A stretch of 64,000 nt of DNA from Caldicellulosiruptor kronotskyensis 2002 (GTDB lineage Bacteria; Bacillota; Thermoanaerobacteria; Caldicellulosiruptorales; Caldicellulosiruptoraceae), in assembly GCF_000166775.1 (NCBI RefSeq), contig NC_014720.1, positions 1,296,501 through 1,360,500 of the forward strand. Reading direction: 5' to 3'. Positions 36,524 to 47,005 of the stretch are shown here, piece by piece; within the stretch, counting starts at the first letter, position 1, and every line of letters starts with the position of its first letter. The translations under genes were made by a program, and so were the position numbers. A model generated the notes under the pieces. It had not been told where the DNA came from and did no database searches. It saw nothing but the letters and a program-made list of their open reading frames with translations.

Positions 36524-37444
36524 ATGAGATGGTATGAGATATCAATTAAGACTACCGAAGAGGCAGAAGATGCTGTTTCCAATATTTTATACGAACTCGG
36601 AGCAAACGGTGTTGTCATTGAAGACAATGAAATTGTGGCAAGACCAAATTTATGGGATTATATTGACGAAAACCAGTTTACAAAAAAGGATTATGCGAAA
36701 GTTTGCGCTTATTTCCCTGAAAGTAGCAATGTTTTAGAGCTTACCCATACTATTGAGGAGAGGCTTAAAGAAATTGCAAAATATATTGATATTGGAGAAG
36801 GTAAAATTAGTGTTTCTGAAGTTAATGAAAAGGACTGGGCAGAAGAGTGGAAAAAGTATTATAAGCCTGTTGAGATAGGGAATATTGTGATTGTTCCTTC
36901 ATGGGAAGATTATAAAGCCGAAGACAGCAAAACAATTGTTTGGCTTGACCCTGGTATGGCATTTGGCACAGGAACTCATGAGTCAACAATTTTGTGTCTT
37001 GAAGCTATCCAGAAATATGTAAAGCCAGGGATGGATGTTCTTGATGTTGGAACAGGTTCAGGGATATTAGCAATAGCTGCAAAAAAGTTTTTGGCAAGAA
37101 GAGTTTTAGCAGTTGATATTGATGAGGTTGCTGTTAAGGTGGCAGAGGAGAACGCAAGGTTAAATGGAGTTGAGATTGAGATAAAAAAGAATGACCTTGT
37201 TGAAGGCATAGAAGAAAAGTTCGATGTGGTTATTGCTAACATTGTTGCTGATATCATTGTGAGGCTCTCAAGAGATGTAAAGAAAGTTTTGAAAGACGAC
37301 CGAATTTTTATCTCTTCTGGCATTATCGAGGACAGGCTTGAAGATGTTTTGAAAAGCTTTGAGAAAAGTAGTCTTGAAATTGTAGAAGTGAAAAAAATGG
37401 GTACATGGTGTTTGATTGTTAGTAAAAAAAGCTGTGTAGGGTGA
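36524..37444 (+). CDS. prmA: ribosomal protein L11 methyltransferase PrmA
   Basis: A 306-residue protein. The N-terminal L11-recognition domain is at about 1-120. The SAM domain has DPGMAFGTGTHESTILCLEA and DVGTGSGILAIAA, then NIVADIIVRLS. PrmA trimethylates L11, whose gene (rplK) also lies in this window at 54.7 kb. ATG 36524 is preceded by GAAGGAGAAG. It follows dnaJ by 38 bp, the usual Gram-positive order dnaJ-prmA-rsmE. Confidence 0.95.
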   Translation: MRWYEISIKTTEEAEDAVSNILYELGANGVVIEDNEIVARPNLWDYIDENQFTKKDYAKVCAYFPESSNVLELTHTIEERLKEIAKYIDIGEGKISVSEVNEKDWAEEWKKYYKPVEIGNIVIVPSWEDYKAEDSKTIVWLDPGMAFGTGTHESTILCLEAIQKYVKPGMDVLDVGTGSGILAIAAKKFLARRVLAVDIDEVAVKVAEENARLNGVEIEIKKNDLVEGIEEKFDVVIANIVADIIVRLSRDVKKVLKDDRIFISSGIIEDRLEDVLKSFEKSSLEIVEVKKMGTWCLIVSKKSCVG

Positions 37445-37450
37445 TATTAA

Positions 37451-38182
37451 GTGCCAATCTTTTTTGTTGAAAAGCAGAACATTGAGAATAATATTGCCTA
37501 TATCACAGATATAGAAGATATAAATCATATAGTCAAGGTTTTAAGGAAAAGAGAAGGAGATAAGATAAATCTATGTGATGGCAATTATGATTACTCATCG
37601 CGTATAGTTGAAATTTCAAAAGACAGAATAAAACTTTTAATAGAAAACAAAACTTTGAATGACCGAGAAAGTACCAAAAACATTTTTTTATTTCAATGTA
37701 TTATCAAAAACCAAAAAATGGATTTTATTGTGCAAAAAGTAACAGAGATTGGAGTAAAAACAATTGTACCTGTGGTGTCTAAAAGAGTGGTGATTGATAT
37801 TTCAGAAAAACAGGAAAAAAAGGTTGAAAGGTGGCGCAAAATTGCGCAAGAGGCCCAAAAACAGTGTCTTCGCCCTATGCCACCTTTAATCGAAATGCCA
37901 ATTAGAATTTCTGAGATTAAAGAGAAATATTTAGATAAGCTTGATATTCTTTTTATTCCTTATGAAAAAGAATCGGAGACTTCAGAGTGGTGTATATCTT
38001 CAGATTATAATAACATTGGGATTTTGGTTGGACCTGAAGGTGGTTTTGAAGAAGAGGAGATAGAAGAGTTAAAAACCTTTAAAAATGTGAAAGTTATTTC
38101 GCTTGGCAAAAGAATACTCAGAAGTGAAACAGCCTCAATTGCAGCGCTTTCCATCCTGATGCATGAACTTGGAGAAATGTGA
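37451..38182 (+). CDS. rsmE: 16S rRNA (uracil1498-N3)-methyltransferase RsmE
   Basis: A 243-residue SPOUT-class methyltransferase. Markers are the N-terminal PUA-like region (HIVKVLRKREGDKINLCDG), FIVQKVTEIGVKTIVPV, and the C-terminal knotted SAM site ILVGPEGGFEEEEIEEL and LGKRILRSETASIAA. It methylates U1498 of 16S rRNA. The start is GTG 37451, six bases after prmA. It is followed by the cysteine desulfurase gene after 16 bp. Confidence 0.95.
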   Translation: MPIFFVEKQNIENNIAYITDIEDINHIVKVLRKREGDKINLCDGNYDYSSRIVEISKDRIKLLIENKTLNDRESTKNIFLFQCIIKNQKMDFIVQKVTEIGVKTIVPVVSKRVVIDISEKQEKKVERWRKIAQEAQKQCLRPMPPLIEMPIRISEIKEKYLDKLDILFIPYEKESETSEWCISSDYNNIGILVGPEGGFEEEEIEELKTFKNVKVISLGKRILRSETASIAALSILMHELGEM

Positions 38183-38198
38183 GGGGAAGTGACAAATT

Positions 38199-39347
38199 GT
38201 GAATGTATACTTTGACAACGCTGCAACCACAAGGCCTTTTGATGAAGTAATTTATCAGCTTTCAAAGTTTTTGAAAGATACCTACGGCAATCCTTCATCG
38301 CTTCACAGACTTGGTGTTGAGGCAGAAAAAATAGTAAAAGAGACAAAAGAAATTATTGCAAAAAAACTTGGAAGTAGCAGCGATGAGATTTATTTTACTT
38401 CTGGTGGAACAGAAGCAAACAATTTGGCACTTATTGGCTGTGCGGTTGCACATCAGAAAAGGGGAAAAAGAATTGTATCAACACCTGTTGAACATCCTTC
38501 TGTTATATCTACGCTTGAGTATTTAGGGAGAAATGGATTTGAAATACAATATGTACCTGTGGATGCTGAGGGAAATTTAGATTTTGAGCAGTTAGAAAAG
38601 CTCATAGACCAGAATACCATTCTGGTAAGCGTGATGCTTGTCAACAATGAGACAGGGCATATATTTGACGTGAAGAAACTATCTGAAATTGCAAAAAAGA
38701 AAAATCCAAATGTTATTGTTCACACAGATGCTGTTCAGGCTTTTATGAAAGAAAAGACCAATGTTAAAGAATTGAATGTCGACCTTATGTCGATAAGTGG
38801 TCATAAAATACACGCATTAAAAGGAATAGGAGCTTTGTATATCAAAAAGGGTATTAACATCCAGCCGATAATCTTTGGAGGACAGCAGCAAAAAGGTATA
38901 AGACCTGGAACAGAAAACATGCCAGGCATTTTTTCGTTTGCTAAAGCAATTGAGATATTTGATAAGCTAAAAGTTTCTGAACCTGATAAACTTAGGAACA
39001 TAAAGCGAAGATTTATTGAAGGACTTTCAGCGTTCGATGATGTTGTGATAAACTCTCCTTTAGATAAGACATCCGATGCGATATTAAATGTATCTTTTTT
39101 GGGTATAAAATCTGAAGTTTTTCTTCACACGCTTGAAAGTTATGGTATATTTGCATCTTCTGGGTCTGCCTGTTCATCAAAAGGCAGAACTTACAGCAAG
39201 GTTTTGCACAGCATGGGAAAAAAGCTGGATGTTGCAGAAAGCAGTATACGTTTTTCGTTTTCTTACCTCAATCAAATTGGAGAGGTTGACTATGCACTTG
39301 AGTGCATTGAAAAAGCGTTGGGATTTTTGAGAAAAATAAAAAAGTAA
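38199..39347 (+). CDS. cysteine desulfurase (NifS/IscS family)
   Basis: A 382-residue PLP enzyme. Markers are the N-terminal YFDNAATTRPFD, ETGHIFDVK, the PLP lysine in SISGHKIHALKG and the catalytic cysteine in SSGSACSSKG. It removes sulfur from cysteine to give alanine and an enzyme persulfide. The start is GTG 38199. The thiI gene begins 3 bp after its stop, so this protein is probably the dedicated sulfur donor for ThiI-dependent 4-thiouridine formation, as for NifZ of B. subtilis. A role in Fe-S assembly is not excluded. Confidence 0.95.
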   Translation: MNVYFDNAATTRPFDEVIYQLSKFLKDTYGNPSSLHRLGVEAEKIVKETKEIIAKKLGSSSDEIYFTSGGTEANNLALIGCAVAHQKRGKRIVSTPVEHPSVISTLEYLGRNGFEIQYVPVDAEGNLDFEQLEKLIDQNTILVSVMLVNNETGHIFDVKKLSEIAKKKNPNVIVHTDAVQAFMKEKTNVKELNVDLMSISGHKIHALKGIGALYIKKGINIQPIIFGGQQQKGIRPGTENMPGIFSFAKAIEIFDKLKVSEPDKLRNIKRRFIEGLSAFDDVVINSPLDKTSDAILNVSFLGIKSEVFLHTLESYGIFASSGSACSSKGRTYSKVLHSMGKKLDVAESSIRFSFSYLNQIGEVDYALECIEKALGFLRKIKK

Positions 39348-39350
39348 AGG

Positions 39351-40541
39351 ATGAGCTCAAAATTGAAAGCACTACTGATAAGATACGGTGAGCTTGCATT
39401 AAAAGGTCAAAATCGTCCTTTTTTTGAGGATACTCTGGTCAGAAATATCAAAAAAAGACTTTCTGACATTGACTCGGTTATGGTTAAAAAGGAGCAGGGC
39501 AGAATATTTGTTGAAAATTTGAGTGAGGAATATTTTGATGAAGCTATTGAAAGGCTCAAACGCGTTTTTGGAATTGTAGGAATTACCATATGCGAAGTCG
39601 CTGAAAAGAATTTAGGGGGAATAAAGCAGGCTGCTGAAGTTGTTACCAAAAGTGAGCTCGAAAAGGGCAAGAGAACTTTTAAGGTTGAGACTAAGCGAGC
39701 AGATAAGAAATTTGAGCTAAAGTCTCCAGAGGTCTCTAAGTTAATAGGTGCGCATATCTTGAAGAAGTTTGCAGAAATGTATGGACTTTGTGTTGATGTT
39801 CACAACCCTGAATTTACTTTGAACATTGAAATAAGAGACAAAGTATATGTCTATTCATCAGAAGAAAAAGGTATTGGAGGAATGCCGCTTGGCACAGGTG
39901 GCAGGGCGCACCTTCTTTTGTCCGGTGGTATAGACAGTCCTGTTGCCGGCTTTATGATTGCCAAAAGAGGTGTTGAGATAGAAGCAATTCACTTTTACAG
40001 TTTTCCTTACACTGGCGAGAAAGCAAAGGAAAAGGTAATAGACTTGTGTAAGGTTTTGGCAAAATACACAGATAAGATAAAGCTCTATATAGTTCCTTTT
40101 ACTGAAATTCAGCTTTCTATTTATGAAAATTGTGATGAGAGATTCTTGACAATAATAATGAGAAGATTCATGATGAAGATTGCACAAAAGATTGCTATGC
40201 AAAACGGTGGACTTGCTTTGATTACCGGTGAGAGCATAGGTCAGGTTGCAAGCCAGACAATGGAAAGTCTGTTTTGCACGCAGGCAGCTGTTTCAATGCC
40301 GGTTTTCAGACCGCTCATTGGCATGGACAAGGAAGAGATAATAAGACTTGCAAAGAAGATTGGCACATATGATATCTCTATACTTCCTTATGAAGACTGC
40401 TGTACTGTGTTTGTTCCTAAGCATCCAAAAACCAAACCAAAGCTTGAACAAGTTTTGGCTGAGGAAAGCAAGCTCAAGGCAGAAGAACTGATTGAAAAGG
40501 CAGTAACAAATACCGAGTGGATGGTGATAAGAGATAGGTGA
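39351..40541 (+). CDS. thiI: ThiI, tRNA 4-thiouridine synthetase
   Basis: A 396-residue protein. The N-terminal ferredoxin-like/THUMP region (about 1-165, with IGAHILKKFAEMYGLCVDV) precedes the PP-loop ATPase (HLLLSGGIDSPVAGFMIAKR). The C-terminal rhodanese domain of the E. coli protein is absent, as usual in Gram-positives. ThiI adenylates U8 of tRNA and transfers sulfur to it. Its stop lies inside the SD region of the next gene, so coupling is likely. Confidence 0.95.
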   Translation: MSSKLKALLIRYGELALKGQNRPFFEDTLVRNIKKRLSDIDSVMVKKEQGRIFVENLSEEYFDEAIERLKRVFGIVGITICEVAEKNLGGIKQAAEVVTKSELEKGKRTFKVETKRADKKFELKSPEVSKLIGAHILKKFAEMYGLCVDVHNPEFTLNIEIRDKVYVYSSEEKGIGGMPLGTGGRAHLLLSGGIDSPVAGFMIAKRGVEIEAIHFYSFPYTGEKAKEKVIDLCKVLAKYTDKIKLYIVPFTEIQLSIYENCDERFLTIIMRRFMMKIAQKIAMQNGGLALITGESIGQVASQTMESLFCTQAAVSMPVFRPLIGMDKEEIIRLAKKIGTYDISILPYEDCCTVFVPKHPKTKPKLEQVLAEESKLKAEELIEKAVTNTEWMVIRDR

Positions 40542-40545
40542 GTTT

Positions 40546-41256
40546 GTAAGACTTCAGAAATTTATGGCACAGTGCGGTGTTGCTTCCCGGCGTAAGTGTG
40601 AAGAGATTATCCTGCAAGGCAGGGTAAAAGTAAACGGAGAGCTTGTGAATCAGCTGGGGTTCAAGGTTGACCCAGAAAAAGATGTGGTTGAAGTAGATGG
40701 AAAGAGGATATCCCCGCAGATGCAGAAGGTATATATAATGCTTAACAAACCTTTTGGTGTCATTTCTTCTGCAAAGGATGAAAAGGGAAGAAAAACAGTG
40801 GTTGATTTAGTCAAGGACAAAGTAAATGTGAGGGTATTTCCTGTGGGGAGGCTTGATTTTGATACAACTGGCTTGATTCTTCTTACAAATGATGGAGAAT
40901 TTGCATATAAAGTCACACACCCAAAACACGATATTGAAAAGACCTATATAGCCTTAATCAAAGGCATTCCTTCTAAGAAAGAGATAGAAAGGTTTGAAAA
41001 AGGACTTTTAATAGATGGGAAAATGACTGCGCCTGCCAAATTTAAGATTTTAAAGCTCATAAATGGTAATGCTCTGGTTGAGATAAAAATCCATGAGGGA
41101 AGGAATAGGCAGATAAGAAAAATGTGTGACCAAATTGGTCATAAGGTTTTGAAGTTAAAAAGAATTGCAATTGGCAAACTCCAGCTTGGAAAACTAAAAG
41201 AAGGGGAATTTGTTTTCTTAGATAGAGAAACAGCAAACAAGGTGTTTGAAAAATGA
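40546..41256 (+). CDS. RsuA/RluB-family pseudouridine synthase, start codon unusual
   Basis: Family markers are the S4 domain (RLQKFMAQCGVASRRKCEEI), VGRLDFDTTGLILLTNDG with the catalytic aspartate, and IHEGRNRQIRKMCDQIGHKV. The enzyme converts uridine to pseudouridine in 23S (RluB) or 16S (RsuA) rRNA. The first canonical start is ATG 40564, but five conserved S4 residues (RLQKF) lie upstream of it in frame, and no ATG, GTG or TTG precedes them after the SD AGGTGAG. The natural start may be GTA 40546 or another rare codon. Coordinates given here assume GTA. Product is about 236 residues. Confidence 0.85.
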   Translation, partial: VRLQKFMAQCGVASRRKCEEIILQGRVKVNGELVNQLGFKVDPEKDVVEVDGKRISPQMQKVYIMLNKPFGVISSAKDEKGRKTVVDLVKDKVNVRVFPVGRLDFDTTGLILLTNDGEFAYKVTHPKHDIEKTYIALIKGIPSKKEIERFEKGLLIDGKMTAPAKFKILKLINGNALVEIKIHEGRNRQIRKMCDQIGHKVLKLKRIAIGKLQLGKLKEGEFVFLDRETANKVFEK

Positions 41257-41286
41257 AAATTAAAAAACTGAAAGGAGAGTGCTAAA

Positions 41287-42402
41287 TTGACTGATGAGAG
41301 GTTAAAACTTCTTGCAAAAAACCTTATTGAGTATTCGGTTGAATTAAAAGAAGGCGAGAACATTTTAATTGAGCTTATTGGACAGGAGATTGAACTTGCA
41401 AATCAACTTGTAAAACTTTCATATTTAAAAGGTGCAAAACCATTTTTGTGGTTAAAACATCCAACACTACTTAGAACTCTTCTTTTGAGTGCAACAGAAG
41501 AGCAGATAGAAATGATCGCTCAAAATGAAAGAGATCTTATGGAAAAGATGGATGCATATATAGGTATTAGATCTTCACCAAATCCATTTGAACTTTCAGA
41601 TGTTCCAGACGAGAAGATGAATCTGTATCAAAGAATATGGTTTCACAAAGTTCACGGAGAAGTCAGAGTTCCAAAGACGAAATGGTGCATATTAAGATAC
41701 CCCAACTATTCGATGGCACAACAGGCAAAGATGAGTTTGGAAGAGTTTGAAGATTTTTATTTTAACGTTTGCAATCTTGACTATAGCAAAATGTCGAAAG
41801 CAATGGATGCTTTGGTAGAGCTTATGCAAAACACAGATGAGGTTCGGATAGTTGCAAAAGACACAGATTTGAGATTTTCAATTAAAGGCATGAAAGCTGT
41901 CAAATGCGATGGTCACATGAATATTCCCGATGGTGAGGTATACACTGCGCCTGTCAAGAATTCTGTAAATGGTTATATAACATACAATACACCTTCGAAC
42001 TATGCAGGGTTCAAGTTTGAAAATATAAGATTTGAATTTAAAGATGGAAAGATTGTAAAGGCAACTGCTAACAATACAGAAAAGCTCAACAAGATATTGG
42101 ATACTGACGAGGGTGCAAGGTATATTGGTGAATTTTCAATTGGTCTGAATCCATATATTACAAAGCCCATGGAAGACACACTTTTCGATGAGAAGATTGC
42201 GGGAAGCATCCATTTTACCCCAGGTAGCGCATATGAGGATGCTGACAATGGCAACAGATCAGCTGTGCATTGGGACATTGTACTCATTCAAACACCTGAA
42301 TATGGTGGTGGGGAAATTTACTTTGATGGAAAGCTCATTAGAAAAGATGGAAGATTTGTGATAAAAGATCTGGAAGGCTTAAACCCAGAGAACTTAAAAT
42401 AG
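41287..42402 (+). CDS. M29-family aminopeptidase (AmpS/PepS type)
   Basis: A 371-residue metallo-aminopeptidase. Family features are ELIGQEIELANQLVKLSYLK, the metal-binding NIPDGEVYTAPVKNSVNGYI and FTPGSAYEDADNGNRSAVHW with D and H ligands, and HWDIVLIQ near the C-terminus. M29 enzymes remove N-terminal residues with two bound metal ions, often Co2+ or Zn2+, and several come from thermophiles. The start is TTG 41287 after AAAGGAGAG. It is 30 bp after the pseudouridine synthase gene. Confidence 0.92.
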   Translation: MTDERLKLLAKNLIEYSVELKEGENILIELIGQEIELANQLVKLSYLKGAKPFLWLKHPTLLRTLLLSATEEQIEMIAQNERDLMEKMDAYIGIRSSPNPFELSDVPDEKMNLYQRIWFHKVHGEVRVPKTKWCILRYPNYSMAQQAKMSLEEFEDFYFNVCNLDYSKMSKAMDALVELMQNTDEVRIVAKDTDLRFSIKGMKAVKCDGHMNIPDGEVYTAPVKNSVNGYITYNTPSNYAGFKFENIRFEFKDGKIVKATANNTEKLNKILDTDEGARYIGEFSIGLNPYITKPMEDTLFDEKIAGSIHFTPGSAYEDADNGNRSAVHWDIVLIQTPEYGGGEIYFDGKLIRKDGRFVIKDLEGLNPENLK

Positions 42403-42489
42403 ACTCTTTACTTGAAAAAATTTTTTCACAGTATTTGCCTTTTAAGAATATCATAGAAGTAGACATAATATATTAATTGAGGATGAAAA

Positions 42490-42777
42490 ATGGAAAATTA
42501 TCTTTCTGCTCAGCAGCTTGGGACATTTGCTGGTATTGCTATCGCTACGAATGTAATTGTCCAGTTTACCAAAAGCATTTTTAAAAAACGGTGCAAAGAT
42601 TATGTGATCAGAATATACACTTTTGCAGTAACTCTTATTCTTTCTTTTATATTTATTCCTCATAACAATACACTTAAGGATATTGTTCTTCTTATTATCA
42701 ATTCCATATTAATTTGCATGACTTCATTTGGAAACTATGAGATTTTTAAAGACACATACAGAAACACCAAAAAATAA
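42490..42777 (+). CDS. small membrane protein, holin-like
   Basis: A 95-residue protein. Hydrophobic segments lie at about residues 12-30, 43-60 and 66-80, and the C-terminus is basic (KDTYRNTKK). The size, three short helices and charged ends resemble phage or phage-like holins, but no lysis genes are near, so this is only a resemblance. ATG 42490 is preceded by GAGGATG. A terminator hairpin follows at once. The function is unknown. Confidence 0.6.
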   Translation: MENYLSAQQLGTFAGIAIATNVIVQFTKSIFKKRCKDYVIRIYTFAVTLILSFIFIPHNNTLKDIVLLIINSILICMTSFGNYEIFKDTYRNTKK

Positions 42778-42784
42778 AAATGGG

Positions 42785-42843
42785 TAAGGCTGCCCAGCAA
42801 ACATATTTAGAATTTAGTTACTTTTACTTTGTGGGCAGCCTTA
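42785..42843. terminator. bidirectional terminator between small membrane protein and argF
   Basis: TAAGGCTGCCCA (42785-42796) pairs with TGGGCAGCCTTA (42832-42843), a perfect 12-bp stem with a 35-nt loop. Reading from the argF side, a T-rich tract follows. Confidence 0.75.
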
Positions 42844-42864
42844 TTAATTCCTTCAAAAACTGGT

Positions 42865-43791
42865 TCAGATTTTCCCAACACACACAAAAATCATTATAGC
42901 CTTGTGAGCGTGAAGCCTATTTTCTGCCTCATCAAATACCCTCGATTGCGGACCGTCTATAACCTCTGAGGTTACTTCGAACCCTCTGTATGCTGGAAGA
43001 CAATGCAAGAATATCGCATCATCCTTTGCTAATTTCATAAGAGAGCTGTCTACCTGATATCCTTCAAAATCCCTTATTCTTTTTTCCTTTTCTTCTTCCT
43101 GTCCCATCGAAACCCATGTGTCTGTATAGACAACATCAGCATCTTTTACAGCCTCTTTTGGACTATAAGTAAAGATGATGTTGCTTTTGCTCTTTTTTGC
43201 TTCATCAAGTGCAAAGTCTACAACTTCCTTCTTTATTTCATAGCCGGGTGGAGTTGCAACTGCAATGTCGAGACCAAGTTTTGCTGCGCCTACCAAAAGT
43301 GTGGCTGCTACGTTGTTGCCGTCTCCTACATATGCAATTTTTAGATTACTGAGCCTTCCTTTCTCCTCAAAAATTGTCTGAAAATCAGCTATGATTTGGG
43401 TTGGATGATAATCATCAGTAAGCCCATTTATAACTGGGATGGAAGAGTATTTTGCAAACTCTTCAACCTCTTTTTGTTCATATGTTCTTATAACAATTAG
43501 GTCAAGGTATCGCGACAGAACCTTTGCTGTATCCTCTATTGTTTCACCTCTGCCAAGCTGAAGGTCATTTTTCCCAAGATAGAGTGAATATCCGCCAAGC
43601 TGATGGATTCCCACTTCAAATGATACACGTGTCCTTGTTGAAGCCTTTGTAAATATAAGTCCCAACGCTTTGTTCTTTAAGTAAGGGAAATAAAAACCTC
43701 TTTTAGCTTCTTTTTTTAACTTACTTGCAAGTTCAACTAAATACAGAATATCTTCTTTTGAAAGGTCATTTAGATGAAGAAAATGTCTCAT
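42865..43791 (-). CDS. argF: ornithine carbamoyltransferase
   Basis: A 308-residue transcarbamoylase. Markers are the carbamoyl-phosphate motif [13 protein letters not shown], the ornithine-site region [11 protein letters not shown], and the C-terminal [17 protein letters not shown]. It makes citrulline from ornithine and carbamoyl phosphate for arginine synthesis. Its ATG lies inside the 3' end of carB (26-bp overlap), so it is co-translated with the enzyme that supplies carbamoyl phosphate. The ARG box before carA should regulate it too. Confidence 0.95.
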   Translation of the reverse strand: MRHFLHLNDLSKEDILYLVELASKLKKEAKRGFYFPYLKNKALGLIFTKASTRTRVSFEVGIHQLGGYSLYLGKNDLQLGRGETIEDTAKVLSRYLDLIVIRTYEQKEVEEFAKYSSIPVINGLTDDYHPTQIIADFQTIFEEKGRLSNLKIAYVGDGNNVAATLLVGAAKLGLDIAVATPPGYEIKKEVVDFALDEAKKSKSNIIFTYSPKEAVKDADVVYTDTWVSMGQEEEKEKRIRDFEGYQVDSSLMKLAKDDAIFLHCLPAYRGFEVTSEVIDGPQSRVFDEAENRLHAHKAIMIFVCVGKI

Positions 43792-46700
43792 AACACTTCA
43801 TCCTTTCATCTTTAAATAAATCATTCAAGCAATAGATATCTTTTTCAATCTCATCCAGTGAAGATAGAACGTCCACATAATACAGTGCTGTGTCAATCGA
43901 TGTCAATGTTGTGATTCCAAACTCAACAGAAAGTCTTCGCAAAACAAAACCAAACTCTTGCATTTTGTCTTTGGATGGAATATTTATTACAAACGAGAAC
44001 TTGTCTTCAAGTAGCAACTTTTGAGCAGTCTCTTTGTCTATAAACTCTACATTTAAGCCTTTTATATAATCTTTCATGCTATCTACGAGGAACACTTTGT
44101 AGTTTACTTCATATAGTTTTCGTATAATCTGCTGTATAGCATCCTTTTCACTTTCAGGTGCTAAAATCAAGCAGCTTCCGTTTTTCATAAATTTGTGATT
44201 GGAGGATATGAAAGCTTTGTAAAGAGCAACTTTTAGATTTTTGGAGATACCAAGAACTTCGCCGGTGGATTTCATCTCTGGTCCCAAGTATGCATCAACC
44301 TTTGATAATTTGGAAAACGAAAATACAGGAGCTTTTACTGCAAAAAAGTCTGGTTCTTTTACAAGCCCAGTTTGGTATCCCAAATCTTTGAGCTTTTTGC
44401 CAAGTATGAGTTTAGTTGCAATCTTTATCATAGGAATTCCCGTAACCTTGCTCAAAATTGGCACAGTTCTGCTTGCCCGAGGATTTACTTCTATTACATA
44501 AACATTTTCATCTTTGTCAATTACAAATTGAATATTGAAAAGTCCTACAACTCTCAAGGCGCGGGCAAGTTTTATAGTGTAATCAATAATTTTTTCTTTT
44601 ACCTTTTCAGAGAGTGTATGGGGAGGAAACACTGCCATGCTGTCTCCAGAATGAACACCAGCTCTTTCAATATGTTCCATGATCCCAGGTATTAACACAT
44701 CTTCTCCATCCGAGATTCCATCAACTTCAGCTTCTTTTCCAAGGATGTATTTATCGATCAAAATAGGATGTTTTATTGATATCTCAATTGCAGCTTTGAT
44801 GTATTTTTCAAGCTCCTCGCGGCTGTAGACAATCTCCATTGCCCTTCCGCCAAGAACATAAGATGGTCTTACCAGAACAGGATAGCCAATTTGCTGAGCA
44901 ACCTTCACCGCATCTTCCAAGCTGTATGCAGCCCCACCTGGAGGATAAGGAATATTGAGGTTTTTGAGAAGATTCAAAAACTTGTCTCTATCCTCTGCAG
45001 TGTCAATACTTTCCATAGAAGTTCCTAAAATCTTCACACCGTTTTTTGCAAGGTATGAAGCCATATTTATTGCAGTCTGACCACCAAATTGAACTATTAC
45101 GCCCATTGGTTTTTCCTGTTTTATTATGTCTAAAACACATTCTTTTGTAAGAGGTTCAAAAAAGAGCTTGTCTGATGTATCAAAGTCAGTTGATACTGTT
45201 TCAGGATTGTTATTGATGATTATAGCTTCAACTCCTTCTTCTTTTAACGCGAATATTGAATGAACACAGCAATAATCAAATTCAATTCCCTGACCAATTC
45301 GAATTGGTCCTGAACCTATTACAATTGCCTTGGGCTTTGAACTTACAACTAAGTCAGTTTCTTTTTCGTATGTGGAATAAAAATATGGTGTTTTTGCTTC
45401 AAACTCACCTGCACAGGTGTCAACCATCTTGAAAGAAGGTTTTAGCTTACATTTCTCTCTTATTTCTATTACCTCGTCCACATCTTCTTTTAAAAGATTT
45501 GCAATGTATGAGTCACCAAACCCAAGCCTTTTAGCTTTTTGTAAAAGGTCATATGGCAGTGATTCTATGTCATATTTTTTGAGCTGTTTTGACATATCAA
45601 CTATGTTTTTGAACTTTTCAATAAAGAAGTAATCAATCTTGCTGAGGTCTGAGATGAACTTGCAGTCATAATTTCGGGAAAGAGCTTCGCATATTGCGAA
45701 AACTCTCTCATCGTTTGGAGTTTTTATATACTCTAAAAGTTGGTCATCTGGCATTTCTTCAAATTTCTTAAGACCAAGCTGATAATTAATCTTGACATCC
45801 AGTGAATCTATTGCTTTTAAAAAAGCTTCTTCAAATGTTCTTCCAATAGCCATGACCTCGCCAGTTGACTTCATCTGTGTGCCAAGTCGTCTGTCTGCCT
45901 TTTCGAACTTGTCAAACGGCCATCTGGGCACTTTTACAACAACATAGTCTATAGACGGTTCAAAGCTTGCATATGTGTTTTGGGTGATAGGATTTATTAT
46001 TTCATCAAGTGTAAGCCCAATTGCTATTTTGGCAGCAATTCGAGCAATAGGATATCCTGTAGCTTTTGATGCTAAGGCAGACGAACGGCTCACTCTTGGA
46101 TTTACCTCAATTACTACATATTCCATATTGTTTGGATTTAGTGCAAACTGAACATTGCATCCGCCCTCAATTTTAAGACTTCTTATTATGTTTAAAGAAG
46201 CACTTCGCAGCATCTGATACTCTTTATCAGAAAGAGTTTGAGATGGGGCAACAACAATACTATCACCTGTGTGAATTCCCACAGGGTCTATGTTTTCCAT
46301 GTTGCACACTGTGATGCAATTGTCGTTGCTGTCCCTCATGACCTCATATTCTATTTCTTTCCAGCCAAGGACACTTTGTTCAATCAATACTTGATGAATT
46401 AAAGAAAGTTTCAATCCTTTGCTTGCAATATATCTTAATTCTTCTTCATTGTAAGCAATTCCACCGCCTGTGCCGCCAAGGGTATAGGCAGGACGAACAA
46501 TAACAGGATATCCAACTTCTCTTGCAAATTCTATAGCTTCTTGTACAGAGTGTGCTATGATGCTTTTTGGCACAGGTTCTCCAATTTCAATCATGGTCTT
46601 TTTAAAAAGTTCCCTGTCTTCTGCCTTTTTAATTGTTTCAAGCGATGTTCCAAGAAGGCAAACTCCGTACTTTTCCAAAATTCCTGCTTCGGCAAGCTCA

Positions 46701-46999
46701 AATGCCATATTGAGTGCTGTCTGACCACCAAGTCCAGCCAAAAGTCCTTGTGGTCTTTCTTTTTTGATTATTTCTTCGATATAGTCAACTGAAATTGGTT
46801 CAATATATACCCTGTCAGCAATTTCTGTATCAGTCATGATTGTTGCGGGGTTGGAGTTTACAAGTACAACTTCTATTCCTTCTTCTTTTAAAGCGCGGCA
46901 GGCCTGAGTTCCTGAATAGTCAAACTCAGCAGCCTGCCCAATTACTATCGGACCAGAGCCTATTATCAAAACCTTTTTTATGTCTTTTCTCTTTGGCAT
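43766..46999 (-). CDS. carB: carbamoyl-phosphate synthase large subunit
   Basis: A 1077-residue enzyme of full length. It has two homologous ATP-grasp halves: first half [20 protein letters not shown] and [12 protein letters not shown]; second half [19 protein letters not shown] and [16 protein letters not shown]-terminal MGS-like allosteric domain follows. It forms carbamoyl phosphate from bicarbonate, two ATP and ammonia from CarA. It starts 7 bp after carA, and its last 26 bp overlap argF. The operon order carA-carB-argF indicates an arginine-pathway enzyme rather than a pyrimidine one. Confidence 0.97.
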   Translation of the reverse strand: MPKRKDIKKVLIIGSGPIVIGQAAEFDYSGTQACRALKEEGIEVVLVNSNPATIMTDTEIADRVYIEPISVDYIEEIIKKERPQGLLAGLGGQTALNMAFELAEAGILEKYGVCLLGTSLETIKKAEDRELFKKTMIEIGEPVPKSIIAHSVQEAIEFAREVGYPVIVRPAYTLGGTGGGIAYNEEELRYIASKGLKLSLIHQVLIEQSVLGWKEIEYEVMRDSNDNCITVCNMENIDPVGIHTGDSIVVAPSQTLSDKEYQMLRSASLNIIRSLKIEGGCNVQFALNPNNMEYVVIEVNPRVSRSSALASKATGYPIARIAAKIAIGLTLDEIINPITQNTYASFEPSIDYVVVKVPRWPFDKFEKADRRLGTQMKSTGEVMAIGRTFEEAFLKAIDSLDVKINYQLGLKKFEEMPDDQLLEYIKTPNDERVFAICEALSRNYDCKFISDLSKIDYFFIEKFKNIVDMSKQLKKYDIESLPYDLLQKAKRLGFGDSYIANLLKEDVDEVIEIREKCKLKPSFKMVDTCAGEFEAKTPYFYSTYEKETDLVVSSKPKAIVIGSGPIRIGQGIEFDYCCVHSIFALKEEGVEAIIINNNPETVSTDFDTSDKLFFEPLTKECVLDIIKQEKPMGVIVQFGGQTAINMASYLAKNGVKILGTSMESIDTAEDRDKFLNLLKNLNIPYPPGGAAYSLEDAVKVAQQIGYPVLVRPSYVLGGRAMEIVYSREELEKYIKAAIEISIKHPILIDKYILGKEAEVDGISDGEDVLIPGIMEHIERAGVHSGDSMAVFPPHTLSEKVKEKIIDYTIKLARALRVVGLFNIQFVIDKDENVYVIEVNPRASRTVPILSKVTGIPMIKIATKLILGKKLKDLGYQTGLVKEPDFFAVKAPVFSFSKLSKVDAYLGPEMKSTGEVLGISKNLKVALYKAFISSNHKFMKNGSCLILAPESEKDAIQQIIRKLYEVNYKVFLVDSMKDYIKGLNVEFIDKETAQKLLLEDKFSFVINIPSKDKMQEFGFVLRRLSVEFGITTLTSIDTALYYVDVLSSLDEIEKDIYCLNDLFKDERMKCYETFSSSK

Positions 47000-47005
47000 C
47001 TTTTT

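Noticed and set aside
42490..42777. Possible prophage signal from the holin-like protein
   Set aside because: No lysin, integrase or structural phage gene is nearby; the neighbours are housekeeping genes.
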